Assembly (NCBI RefSeq): GCF_014648295.1
Contig: NZ_BMQV01000003.1
Location: forward strand, 62,001 to 126,000
DNA: 64,000 nt
From: Shewanella saliphila
GTDB taxonomy: Bacteria > Pseudomonadota > Gammaproteobacteria > Enterobacterales > Shewanellaceae
Reading direction: 5' to 3'
Below, in pieces: positions 31,093 to 40,014 of this stretch; the first letter of the stretch is position 1; every line of letters starts with the position of its first letter. A model generated the notes under the pieces. That model ran no database searches. It was not told the DNA's origin and worked only from the letters and a program-made list of their open reading frames with translations. A program made the translations under genes and the position numbers.

Positions 31093-33708
31093 ATGAAAGG
31101 ACTGACTAAACTAACGGCGGTTTCACTCGCAGTGGCCGCAGCATTGCCAATGATGGCAAATGCAGATGTGTTAATTAGTGAATATGTTGAAGGGAGTTCC
31201 AACAACAAAGCGATTGAACTGTATAACAGCGGTGATACCGCCGTTGATTTAACAGGCTACAAATTAGTACGTTATAAAGACGGCGACACAGCGGCTGTAG
31301 ACATGGTTGATTTGACGGATTCAATTGCGGCTAAAAGTGTCAAAGTGATTTTGCACCCAAGCGCAGCAATCACCTTACCAGCGGGTACCGACTTAATGAC
31401 CGGTAACTTGTACTTTAATGGTGGCGATGCTGTTGGGCTATTAAAAGACGATGTGTTGGTTGATGTTATTGGCGAAATCCCAACGCCAAGTGGCTGGGGA
31501 GCCGACACCACTTTTCAGCGAAATCTAGAAGATTTAATGGCAAGCACAACCTATGATGCTGCCCAATGGGTTGAACTCGAAAAAGATACTTTTAGTGGTT
31601 TAGGTACGCTCGAAGCCGCTGAGGCTCCAGAACCAAGCACCTTTACCTGTGACGGTGCCACGCTGACTAACATTTATGACATTCAAGGTGCCGGTGATTC
31701 AAGCCCATTGATTGCTGATGGTAGCTTTGAGTCGGCTAACGAAGTCACCGTAAAAGGCATTGTGAGCGCTAGAAGCGACAGTTTATATAAAGGTTTCTTT
31801 ATTCAAGATGCCCAAGGTGATGGCTCACCTTATACCTCAGACGGTATTTTTGTTTACCTAAACGAAGCCGCGCCAGACACCATTCAGCCAGGTACTGAAG
31901 TGTGTGTTCAAGGTAAAGTAAAAGAGTATTACGGCTCGACTCAAATAGACATTAAAGACGACCAAAAATTTGAATTAGGTGTTGTCGGTGATGTGCCTGC
32001 CGCGGTTGAATTCTATGTTGCAGATGGCGAAACGCTTAACGAAGCATTAGAGCGTGTTGAAGGCATGAAAGTGAAGCTAGATGCCGGCAGTGACATGAAA
32101 GTGACGCGTACCTTTAGCTTTGATTACTCAAGTTACCGCAACAATATGGTGTTGTCGCATAAAGCGCCATTAATGAAACCCACGCAAGTATTTGAGCCAA
32201 ACTCGGCAGACGCTGTAGCATTAAGTGACGCCAATATTGCCAATCAGCTTTTTGTTGAGTCTGATTACAAGGCGAACGATGGCGAAGTGCCTTACTTCCC
32301 TGACTTTAATGCTGAAACCGGTTATATCCGTGTGGGTGATCAGCTCACTAATCTTGAAGGTGTAATTGGTTACAGCTACAGCTCGTACCGTATTTTAGCC
32401 ACCAATACGATTACCGCCGGTGACTTTATTCGTGGAGATGATCGTACCGATGCGCCAACCGTGGCAGACATGGGCGACATACGTGTAGCAAGCTTTAACG
32501 TATTGAACTTCTTTAATGACGCAGTGGGTGGCGATGCTAACCCATCAAACAGCAACCGCGGCGCGTTAACCGAAGACGAAATGGTATTGCAGCGCACCAA
32601 AATTGTGAATGCACTTGTGGCCATGAATGCCGATGTTGTTGGCTTAATGGAAATTGCTAACAATGGCTTTGGTGAACTAAGTGCGATTCAAAACCTATTG
32701 GATGCCTTAAATGCAGAGCTGACAGATGAGCAAGCATACCGCTTTGTAGAAATTGAAGATGCTGATAAATATGACGGTAAGTATATTGGTAGCGACGCGA
32801 TTACAGTGGGCATGTTATATCGTCCTGCACGCATTAGCTTAGATGGTGCAGCGCAAGTGATTGCCACACCAGAGCAACATGCTGCTGAAGGCGCACAAAC
32901 TCGTGAACAAGATGACGTGGTTGAATCAAGCCCTGGCTATGACAAATACCAACGTCACAGCCTAGTGCAAAGCTTTAGCATTAATGATGAAAAACTGACG
33001 ATTGTGGTTAATCATCTTAAGTCTAAAGGATCTGGTTGTATTGAAGATTGGGCAGAGTTTAACGAAAATTCTGAACCCGCTGATTTACAAGGTAAGTGTA
33101 ATGCCTTCCGGGTATCGGCAGCTAAAGTATTAGGTGAATCACTTAAAGATGTCGACGGTGATGTGTTGGTGATTGGTGATTTAAATGCCTACGGTAAAGA
33201 AGATCCCGTTGCTGTATTAACTGACTATGATGCCTCAACAACAGACCATGTTATTCGTACTGCATCTTGGACAACCCTTGACGGCAAAGTATATGAGCGT
33301 GAGGGCAGCGTGATTGATAAGGGCTACGGCTTAATTAACTTAAACACGCAAGTGCACGGTGCTGATACTTACTCGTACAGCTACAACGGCGAGTTAGGTA
33401 ACTTAGACCATGCATTAGGCAATGCGAGTTTAGCGGCTAAAGTTGTGGGTATTGATGACTGGCACATTAACTCGGTTGAATCTAACCTGTTTGAATATGG
33501 CAGCAAGTACACTGGCGACTTAGTGAAGTCTGAAAATGCATTTTCTGCATCAGACCATGACCCAGTGATTATTGCACTAAGTTACCCAGAACCTGAACCA
33601 GTAGAGCCTGTTGACCCAGTTGAACCAGAGAAAAACAGTGACGGTGGTAGCTTAGGCTACTTAGCATTAATGTTATTAGGTGCACTAGGCTTACGTCGTC
33701 GCAGCTAA
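31093..33708 (+). CDS. exeM: ExeM/NucH-type extracellular endonuclease with GlyGly-CTERM tail
   Basis: Secreted or surface-held DNase of the ExeM family, which in Shewanella degrades extracellular DNA and affects biofilms. Order: signal peptide (LTAVSLAVAAALPMMANA), lamin-tail domain (~20-140, VLISEYVEGSSNNKAIELYN), an OB-like domain (~190-330), and an endonuclease/exonuclease/phosphatase domain (~465-850) with RVASFNVLNFF, the metal Glu in VVGLMEIANNG, VIGDLNAYGKEDP and the catalytic SDHDPVIIAL. It ends with a Pro/Glu linker, a hydrophobic helix and LRRRS: a GlyGly-CTERM anchor processed by rhombosortase. The start at 31093 gives a proper signal peptide. Confidence 0.92.
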   Translation: MKGLTKLTAVSLAVAAALPMMANADVLISEYVEGSSNNKAIELYNSGDTAVDLTGYKLVRYKDGDTAAVDMVDLTDSIAAKSVKVILHPSAAITLPAGTDLMTGNLYFNGGDAVGLLKDDVLVDVIGEIPTPSGWGADTTFQRNLEDLMASTTYDAAQWVELEKDTFSGLGTLEAAEAPEPSTFTCDGATLTNIYDIQGAGDSSPLIADGSFESANEVTVKGIVSARSDSLYKGFFIQDAQGDGSPYTSDGIFVYLNEAAPDTIQPGTEVCVQGKVKEYYGSTQIDIKDDQKFELGVVGDVPAAVEFYVADGETLNEALERVEGMKVKLDAGSDMKVTRTFSFDYSSYRNNMVLSHKAPLMKPTQVFEPNSADAVALSDANIANQLFVESDYKANDGEVPYFPDFNAETGYIRVGDQLTNLEGVIGYSYSSYRILATNTITAGDFIRGDDRTDAPTVADMGDIRVASFNVLNFFNDAVGGDANPSNSNRGALTEDEMVLQRTKIVNALVAMNADVVGLMEIANNGFGELSAIQNLLDALNAELTDEQAYRFVEIEDADKYDGKYIGSDAITVGMLYRPARISLDGAAQVIATPEQHAAEGAQTREQDDVVESSPGYDKYQRHSLVQSFSINDEKLTIVVNHLKSKGSGCIEDWAEFNENSEPADLQGKCNAFRVSAAKVLGESLKDVDGDVLVIGDLNAYGKEDPVAVLTDYDASTTDHVIRTASWTTLDGKVYEREGSVIDKGYGLINLNTQVHGADTYSYSYNGELGNLDHALGNASLAAKVVGIDDWHINSVESNLFEYGSKYTGDLVKSENAFSASDHDPVIIALSYPEPEPVEPVDPVEPEKNSDGGSLGYLALMLLGALGLRRRS

Positions 33709-33736
33709 TGTTTGTTAATTGTTTTAGTGCTTAAGC

Positions 33737-33767
33737 AAAAAGGATGACAATATCGTCATCCTTTTTT
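33737..33767. terminator. Bidirectional terminator between exeM and the PepSY protein gene
   Basis: Five A plus GGATGAC (33742-33748) pairs with GTCATCC (33755-33761) plus a run of six T. It separates two convergent genes. Confidence 0.88.
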
Positions 33768-33777
33768 ATTAGCTGTT

Positions 33778-34890
33778 TTATGCGCTGACTACTTGCTGGC
33801 GACGATTGTGTGCTGATTTAACCCGTTGTTTCCGGCGGTGCCAATACAAATACAGCCCAGTAAACCCAAGGATTAACGGCATTAAACCGATAATGCACCA
33901 AATTATCCGTGACAATAACCCGCCAAAATAGCCAAAGTGTAATTTACGAAAACTGTCTAAAAACACGGTTAATGTGCTTGCTTGACGAATGTCTTGTTTG
34001 GCGAGTAATTTGCCTGTGGTTCGGTCAAAGCTAACAAAGCTGGCGTATTCGCTATTAAATGGGTTGCTGCTGTCGACCTCGCCGTAAAAAGTGATATCAC
34101 GGCCGGGTTCAAAGGGCATAGTCAGGTAGCCTGCTTTATAGCTGGTAATCTCGGCTTCGGTTTGTTGCATCAATGCTTCAAATGAAATGCTGGGGCTATG
34201 GCGTGGCGCACTCACAAGATAATGCTCGCCATCGGCATGCTCGCTTAGTTCATGCTGTATGCCAATAAAGTTCCAATACACCCCAGTTAAAGCCACAATA
34301 ATGAGCACTGGCGAGCTCAAAATACCAATAAATTTATGAATATCGCTAAACAATATCCGCCTCACCGCGTTAAAGCGTAAGGTAAACAGCTTAACCCAAA
34401 AACGGCGATATAATATGATGCCGCTAATCCCTAAAAACAGCATGATACAACCGACAATTAACGCAACGCTTGCCCCAGCGACATGGAACAAAAAGCTATA
34501 GTGTAGCTCTAGTAGCCAGTCGGTTAGATAATGTGTCAAGGTTTGTGGTTCAGATAATAGCTGGCCATTATATTGATTTACATACACTTTAAACCAATTT
34601 TCTGTGCCGCGTTCAATTAAATAGCCAGCGTCAGAACGTGATTTATCATCAAAGATCTCCCAGCCACCTAACTCATAATCGCTATTGGCGCTTAGCATGG
34701 TATCCATTAGCGTGTCTAAACTGATTCTTGGCGTTGTGGCTGAGGCGTCGACTAACATATGCGCTGGGCGTAGTAAGCTGTCTATTTCGACTTTAAACAC
34801 TAAAATGCTACCGGTTATTGAAATGATCAATAACGGTAGCATGGCGATAAGGGCACCATAAGAGTGCCATTTAAAAAGGGTTTTTCTCAT
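33778..34890 (-). CDS. PepSY-associated transmembrane protein (putative siderophore-iron reductase)
   Basis: A 370-residue inner-membrane protein of the PepSY_TM family with four transmembrane helices: ~12-32, ~140-165, ~190-210 and ~330-350. The N-terminal FKWHSYGALIAMLPLLIISITGSILVF and the LHFGYFGGLLSRIIWCIIGLMPLILGFTGLYLYW ending are signatures. His residues in the helices (KWHSYG, LHYSFLFHVAG, SDIHKFIG, KLHFGYFG) could bind haem. Such proteins sit beside TonB-dependent receptors and are proposed to reduce ferric siderophores. It lies 97 bases downstream of the receptor gene and is probably in the same Fur-controlled unit. Confidence 0.85.
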   Translation of the reverse strand: MRKTLFKWHSYGALIAMLPLLIISITGSILVFKVEIDSLLRPAHMLVDASATTPRISLDTLMDTMLSANSDYELGGWEIFDDKSRSDAGYLIERGTENWFKVYVNQYNGQLLSEPQTLTHYLTDWLLELHYSFLFHVAGASVALIVGCIMLFLGISGIILYRRFWVKLFTLRFNAVRRILFSDIHKFIGILSSPVLIIVALTGVYWNFIGIQHELSEHADGEHYLVSAPRHSPSISFEALMQQTEAEITSYKAGYLTMPFEPGRDITFYGEVDSSNPFNSEYASFVSFDRTTGKLLAKQDIRQASTLTVFLDSFRKLHFGYFGGLLSRIIWCIIGLMPLILGFTGLYLYWHRRKQRVKSAHNRRQQVVSA

Positions 34891-34987
34891 AAGAATGTCA
34901 TTTCATTGTTGGATGAATTCAGTGAGATAACCTGGCATTGATACCACTGAGCAAAGGTTATCTCACTGACGCGGATTGCGCGACTAA

Positions 34988-37141
34988 TTACATTTTCCAG
35001 CTTAACGTGGCACTGTAGTTTGCAGGTGCACCGTAGTAACCTTGGGCCCAGTACAAGCTATTGATGTACTTTTCATCACCAACATTATTGGCATTAACTG
35101 CTAATCCTAGATTCTCGGTAATTTGATATTTAGCCATTAAATCAATCACCGCATAGGCGTCTTGCTTGGTAATAATCTCAGCGCCTGCGTTGTCAAAACC
35201 TTCCGCTACGACTCCTTGATTGCGCGAGATATCATCTTGCCAGCGCATGTTCATCCCGATAGATAACCCTTCTATGGTTTCAAAGTCATAGGTAGCGGCA
35301 AATTTTAATAGTTTGCTAGGGGTGTAAGCAGCAACGGTATCGTCACCTTCAATGTCAAAGTCGGTATAACCTATGCTGGCATTCAAACCTGGGTAAATTT
35401 CACCGGCCACTTCAAACTCAAAACCTGTGCTACTAATCCCGTCAGCACCATAGTAAGTTTGCATGTCGATGGGTAACCCTGCTGTTTCAGGATCAAGTAC
35501 TGCAATATTGGTTTGCTCTACGTCAAAGTAGGCTAAGCTGGCAATTAAACGACCGTTAAACAGTTCGCTTTTTACGCCCACTTCGCGGCTTTCTCCGGTG
35601 ATAGGGTCAAGAAACACCCCCACACTGTCGGCTTCAGTTTGTGCAACAAAATTTTCGGTGTAACTGGCGTAAGCTACTAGTTCAGGCGTAAAGCTATAAA
35701 CGGCACCTAAGTATGGGATAAATTTGTCATAATCGGCATCTTGGTTAACTTCGTATGACTCGCCTTCTGCTTGCCAATCGTTGTAACGGCCACCGACAAT
35801 CACGTGTAAATCATCCACAACACTAAAGCGACCGGTAAAGTAAGCAGCTTGTTGTTTACGGGTCACATCACTGCCGCGTAAGCCATCAGTAAAGGTCGGT
35901 TTTGGGGTGTTGCCGTCCCAAGTGTTGAGATCTGGCATTTCGGGGAAGCCATAGTCAGTGGTGTAATCATAAAGTGAACTGTCGGTGTAGCTCATTTTAG
36001 AATAGTTAACCCCAGCAACAAGTTGATGCTCGCGGCCAAACAGGTTGAAGTTACCATCAACATAAATATCCACTAAATCACTTTGGTCATCTAAATCATA
36101 CTCACTGCCATAACCGGTTAAACCAAGCTCGGTATCCTTATCTGGTGTGCCAAACACATAAAATAACTCCGTGTCTTCGTCGGTTGTTTTATGTGAATAA
36201 GTCGCCCGTAAACGCCAGTCAGAATTAAAGTGGTGGCTTAGCTCAAACACGGTATTGTTTTTAATGACCTGCCAGTTAGACCAGTCTGCTGAGGTATTGG
36301 TTGAGCTGTCGTAATTGGTGGCGCTGCCGTCAGTGTAAAACAACGGCAGGGCGCCCCAGTTATTGCCTGTGGCGTCATTATTAATGTAGCTGTGGCTCAG
36401 CGACAAGCTGGTGTCGTCAGTTAAGTTGGCTTCTAAAAATACATAAAAGACATTTTTATCGGTTTCGTAGCGGTCTAAATACGAATCTTTACTTTGAGTT
36501 ACCGCCACGGCTCTGGCTGCAAAAGTGTCATTGAGTCTGACAGAACCATCAGCTTCGATACGGGTGTTATTAAAGCTGCCGTAAGTACCGCTAACGGTTA
36601 GTTGATTGTCTGCGGTAGGGCGTTTACGAATAAAGTTGATGGTGGCAGATGGATTACCCACACCTGTCATTAAGCCGTTAGCACCGCGGATAACCTCGAT
36701 GCGATCGTAAATCGCGGTGTCTTCATCGGCATGGTTATTACCTGAGGTAAGTGGCAAACCAATACCGTCAATTTGGAAGTTAGTAATATCAAAACCACGG
36801 GCGGTATAGTAAGTGCGGTCGGTTTCAATTCGCTCAACGTTAACCCCGGTGGCAGAGTCTAGCGCGGCATTGATGTCGTGTAATTGAAAGTCTTGCATTT
36901 GCGCTTCGGTGATAACCGAAACAGACTGAGGGATATCAATAATGGCGAGGTCTAAACGTGAGGCGCCACTCACTGAGTGGGCGTTGTAACCAGCAATATA
37001 ACTGCCAGTCACTTCAATTTTTTCAATGTTATCGGTGTTTACCGTGTCATTGTTGGCGTCGATAGGTTCGTCGGCAGCAAAGGCGTGTTGCGATAAGCTA
37101 ATAGCGCATAGAACAGCTAGGCTAATTTTATTTAATTTCAT
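34988..37141 (-). CDS. TonB-dependent ferric-siderophore receptor (FhuE/FpvA-like)
   Basis: Outer-membrane importer for an iron-siderophore. Signal peptide (MKLNKISLAVLCAISLSQHAFA), TonB-box-like IEKIEVTGSYI near 40, plug domain (SVSVITEAQMQDFQLHDINAALDSATGV and the IEVIRGANGLMTGVGNPSATINFIRKRP motif near 150-175), then a 22-strand barrel ending in LSWKM with the aromatic penultimate pattern. Length 717 is typical. The plug motifs place it in the TonB siderophore-receptor family; which siderophore is not known. A Fur box lies ~90 bases upstream. Confidence 0.93.
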   Translation of the reverse strand: MKLNKISLAVLCAISLSQHAFAADEPIDANNDTVNTDNIEKIEVTGSYIAGYNAHSVSGASRLDLAIIDIPQSVSVITEAQMQDFQLHDINAALDSATGVNVERIETDRTYYTARGFDITNFQIDGIGLPLTSGNNHADEDTAIYDRIEVIRGANGLMTGVGNPSATINFIRKRPTADNQLTVSGTYGSFNNTRIEADGSVRLNDTFAARAVAVTQSKDSYLDRYETDKNVFYVFLEANLTDDTSLSLSHSYINNDATGNNWGALPLFYTDGSATNYDSSTNTSADWSNWQVIKNNTVFELSHHFNSDWRLRATYSHKTTDEDTELFYVFGTPDKDTELGLTGYGSEYDLDDQSDLVDIYVDGNFNLFGREHQLVAGVNYSKMSYTDSSLYDYTTDYGFPEMPDLNTWDGNTPKPTFTDGLRGSDVTRKQQAAYFTGRFSVVDDLHVIVGGRYNDWQAEGESYEVNQDADYDKFIPYLGAVYSFTPELVAYASYTENFVAQTEADSVGVFLDPITGESREVGVKSELFNGRLIASLAYFDVEQTNIAVLDPETAGLPIDMQTYYGADGISSTGFEFEVAGEIYPGLNASIGYTDFDIEGDDTVAAYTPSKLLKFAATYDFETIEGLSIGMNMRWQDDISRNQGVVAEGFDNAGAEIITKQDAYAVIDLMAKYQITENLGLAVNANNVGDEKYINSLYWAQGYYGAPANYSATLSWKM

Positions 37142-37226
37142 GGTGTTATCATCTTCAGCGGCTATGAACGAGTCCCTGTTCTGTTATGAGTAATTATGTT
37201 TTAGCCGAGATAATACACTCGATATT

Positions 37227-37245
37227 AATGAAAATCATTATCATT
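37227..37245 (-). promoter_or_regulatory. Fur box upstream of the siderophore receptor
   Basis: Read on the minus strand, AATGATAATGATTTTCATT closely matches the 19-bp Fur consensus (GATAATGATAATCATTATC) in its repeated NATWAT hexamers. The position 86 bases upstream of the receptor ATG fits iron repression of the receptor and PepSY genes. Confidence 0.82.
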
Positions 37246-37323
37246 TACATTTTGTGAGTTTTGTAAATTTAATCTTTGAGGAGGGAGATTTGCTAGGGAT
37301 TGAGCATCATGATAACGAATAGA

Positions 37324-37349
37324 ATTAAGGCGCCAGAAGGCGCCTTAAT
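37324..37349 (-). terminator. Terminator-like hairpin after purC
   Basis: A perfect 11-bp stem, ATTAAGGCGCC with GGCGCCTTAAT, around a 4-nt loop. It lies 20 bases past the purC stop. The U-tract is weak. Confidence 0.7.
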
Positions 37350-37368
37350 GCATGTCGCGAGAGCATGA

Positions 37369-38472
37369 TTAGTCAATTAAATCGTATTGCTCGCGTAGCA
37401 CTTTGATGATGTCGGCTTTTGGATTAGCCGGCAGTGCAATGCTGTTACCGGTGACTTTTTCTGCCACGCCAGTGTAAGTACGCGACACGTTCATCATGGC
37501 TTCAAGTGGTAAGTCATTGTCACGGGCAAGGGCTTCACGCTCTGGCATTCTGTCTTTGTTTAATAGAATGTCGGCATCGTCAAAATGATTTAATAAGAAC
37601 TGACGGAAGCCTTCTTTTGAGTTTTCAACAATCTTACCGTCGCGGTAAGCTGGGCCATCCCAAATGCGTGATGAGTCAGGGGTGCCGACTTCATCCATAT
37701 AAATCAGTTTTGACTGACCGTTTTTGTCATTCACATAACCAAACTCAAATTTGGTATCGACAAACACCTGGTCAAGTTTCGCTAGCGCGTCTGAAATCAC
37801 TTTGAATCCTTGCTTTAGCAGGGTTTCATATAAGTCGATATCTTGTGGCTTTTCAAAGCCAAATGCCTGGTAGTTGGCTTCAATGTCGCTGCGACTGATA
37901 TTCACGTCATCTTGCGCAGGCACGCCTGGTATACCGGTTAAAATACCTTTGGTTGATGGGGTGATCAGTAATTCAGGTAATTTTTGATCTTTACTTAACC
38001 CTTCTGGCAAGGTGATGCCACAAAAAACACGTTCGCCTTTTGAGTAGGCACGCCACATTGAGCCGGTAATGTATTGACGGCAAATGGCTTCAACTTTAAT
38101 GGGACGGGCTTTTTGTACTATCCACACAAATGGGTGCGGAATATCTAAAATGTGGCTATCAGCTAAACCGTTTTCAGCAAATAAACCAAACCAGTGATTT
38201 GAAATCGCATTTAATGCCGCACCTTTGCCTGGAATGCCTTGCAAGTTACCTTCGCCATGGAAGATACAGTCAAATGCTGAAATGCGGTCGCTGATCACCA
38301 TAATGGCAAGTGGAGTATCTTCAGGGACATCGTAACCTTTGTCCTGAATAAGACGACGGCTATCGGTATCAGTTAACCAGTAAACGCTGCGAACTTTGCC
38401 ACTATGGACAGGCTTGTCGGTACGGATCGGTAAATCATTGTTCACGGCAAGAACGGAATCAGCAAGACTCAT
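37369..38472 (-). CDS. purC: Phosphoribosylaminoimidazole-succinocarboxamide synthase (SAICAR synthetase)
   Basis: Joins CAIR and aspartate with ATP to make SAICAR in purine synthesis. It is the long (~367-residue) form found in Shewanella and in eukaryotes rather than the ~240-residue form of E. coli. Signatures are [11 protein letters not shown] near residue 22, [31 protein letters not shown], and [13 protein letters not shown] near 255. The ATG at 38472 has AAGGA 8 bases upstream; an ATG nine codons earlier has no such site. Confidence 0.95.
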   Translation of the reverse strand: MSLADSVLAVNNDLPIRTDKPVHSGKVRSVYWLTDTDSRRLIQDKGYDVPEDTPLAIMVISDRISAFDCIFHGEGNLQGIPGKGAALNAISNHWFGLFAENGLADSHILDIPHPFVWIVQKARPIKVEAICRQYITGSMWRAYSKGERVFCGITLPEGLSKDQKLPELLITPSTKGILTGIPGVPAQDDVNISRSDIEANYQAFGFEKPQDIDLYETLLKQGFKVISDALAKLDQVFVDTKFEFGYVNDKNGQSKLIYMDEVGTPDSSRIWDGPAYRDGKIVENSKEGFRQFLLNHFDDADILLNKDRMPEREALARDNDLPLEAMMNVSRTYTGVAEKVTGNSIALPANPKADIIKVLREQYDLID

Positions 38473-38670
38473 GCGAGTGTTCCTTAGGTAGTAGGGCACA
38501 TAGGTTTTTTATGGCGGCTATTTTACCTGTATTAGCTGGATTTGCCACGCGAAAAGGGCGTGTTGAAATAGGCTTTTTTATTATGCGAACAATCAACGAC
38601 AGATGTGGAAGACTTTAGTCCTTCATTCAGGCAATATTCACCGCCTAAATAATGTAATGAGTGAGCCAAC

Positions 38671-39639
38671 GTGAGTACTGAACAACAAAACGCCAATAAT
38701 CGCTTAGGGCTGATATTTGTTTCTATTGCGATACTTTTCTGGGGGATATTGCCCATAGCGCTCAAACTCTCTGGTGGTTTTATTACTCCGGTCACCTTGA
38801 CCTGGTTTCGGTTTTTAATGGCGTTGGTGGTGACATTATTCATTCAATGGAAAACCGGTGCGTTGCGTCAATTTGTGGGTTTACCACGGGCAGTATGGCT
38901 AAAACTCACCTTGGCTGGTGTATTGCTGATGTGTAATTACGTGTCGTTTGTGTACTCATTGGGTTACTTAGCCCCGGGCACAGCACAACTTAATTTTCAA
39001 ACAGCGCCATTCTTTTTAGCATTTGGTGGGGTGTTGTTTTTTAAAGAACGTTTTACCGCATTCCAACTGAGTTGTTTTGCCACGCTTGCATTGGGTATGT
39101 TGATGTTTTTTCATCTGCAGCTCGATATGGACCAAGCTCGTGATGAGCAAGTGCTTATCGGCATTATGATTGTGCAGTTTTCGGTGATGTCGTGGACCAG
39201 TTACGCGCTATTACAAAAGTCGGTGAGTCAGCGATTATCGCCCAGTAATGTGCTGTTATTTATCTATGCATTAGGCATTGTTGCCATGGCACCGTTTAGC
39301 GATTTTAGTCAGTTTAACACTATGACATTAAACCAATGGTGGATTGTATTATTTTGCGGCGCCAATACTTTGATAGCGTATGGTTGTTTTGGTCAGGCTT
39401 TACATTATTGGCCAACCGCACAAGTCAGTGCAATGTTGTCGTTAACGCCGGTGTTGAGTTTTACCGCGACAGAAATTGTCGTCAGTTTAGGCTGGTGGAG
39501 CGGGGTATTTAGCAGCGCCAATATCGATGGCTTGTCATTTATGGGAATAGTGCTGATTGTGTGTGCAGTCTTTGCCGTGCAAATTGTGCCTATGTATCAA
39601 AAGCGCAAGCAGTCTAAAGCATTCAGGACTGTATTGTAA
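38671..39639 (+). CDS. EamA/DMT-family membrane transporter
   Basis: A 322-residue protein with ten predicted transmembrane helices in two EamA repeats. The first begins RLGLIFVSIAILFWGILPIALKLSGG and includes PGTAQLNFQTAPFFLAFGGVLFFKERF; the second begins near VLIGIMIVQFSVMSW and includes YWPTAQVSAMLSLTPVLSFTATE. DMT members export metabolites or amino acids; the substrate cannot be told from sequence. Translation likely starts at GTG 38671. It is divergent from purC and convergent with deaD across the tandem-repeat array. Confidence 0.87.
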   Translation: MSTEQQNANNRLGLIFVSIAILFWGILPIALKLSGGFITPVTLTWFRFLMALVVTLFIQWKTGALRQFVGLPRAVWLKLTLAGVLLMCNYVSFVYSLGYLAPGTAQLNFQTAPFFLAFGGVLFFKERFTAFQLSCFATLALGMLMFFHLQLDMDQARDEQVLIGIMIVQFSVMSWTSYALLQKSVSQRLSPSNVLLFIYALGIVAMAPFSDFSQFNTMTLNQWWIVLFCGANTLIAYGCFGQALHYWPTAQVSAMLSLTPVLSFTATEIVVSLGWWSGVFSSANIDGLSFMGIVLIVCAVFAVQIVPMYQKRKQSKAFRTVL

Positions 39640-39662
39640 CACTTGGTGCAAAAGGATTATCA

Positions 39663-39884
39663 CTAGGGGCGCTTTGCTGCTAGGGCGGACTTCGTCCTGC
39701 TAGGGTCGCTTTGCTGCTAGGGCGGACTACGTCCTGCTAGGGTCGCTTTGCTGCTAGGGCGGACTTCGTCCTGCTAGGGTCGCTTTGCTGCTAGGGCGGA
39801 CTGCGTCCTGCTAGGGTCGCTTTGCTGCTAGGGCGGACTTCGTCCTGCTAGGGTCGCTTCGCTACTAGGACGGACTGCGTCCTG
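39663..39884. repeat. Six tandem copies of a 37-bp CTAG-rich unit
   Basis: Six contiguous 37-bp units, beginning at 39663, 39700, 39737, 39774, 39811 and 39848. Each unit consists of two related sub-units, both opening with CTAGGG: CTAGGGTCGCTTTGCTG (17 bp) and CTAGGGCGGACTTCGTCCTG (20 bp). The second contains a small inverted repeat GGAC-TNC-GTCC whose central base varies (T, A, T, G, T, G in units 1 to 6) while the stem is constant. The last unit is the most diverged. Further CTAG-bearing, partly palindromic sequence continues to ~39942 (TTCTAGAA, then CTAGCAGCG and AGCGCTCTAG). It fills the gap between two convergent genes. Confidence 0.93.
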
Positions 39885-39966
39885 CTAGAAATGATAACAA
39901 GCGCTTTAGTATTCTAGAATCTAGCAGCGTAGCGCTCTAGAGTCTTCACTATTAAAAACTGAAAAC

Positions 39967-39994
39967 AAAAATGGAGCCCTGAGGCTCCATTTTT
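39967..39994 (-). terminator. Terminator of deaD
   Basis: ATGGAGCC (39971-39978) pairs with GGCTCCAT (39983-39990) around a 4-nt loop. Flanking A and T runs give a U-tract on the minus strand. It lies 20 bases past the deaD stop. Confidence 0.88.
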
Positions 39995-40014
39995 TGTGTC
40001 ATTCAAATGAATGA

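Noticed and set aside
39663..39884. The 37-bp array as a CRISPR array
   Set aside because: The whole unit repeats without distinct spacers, and no cas gene lies nearby.
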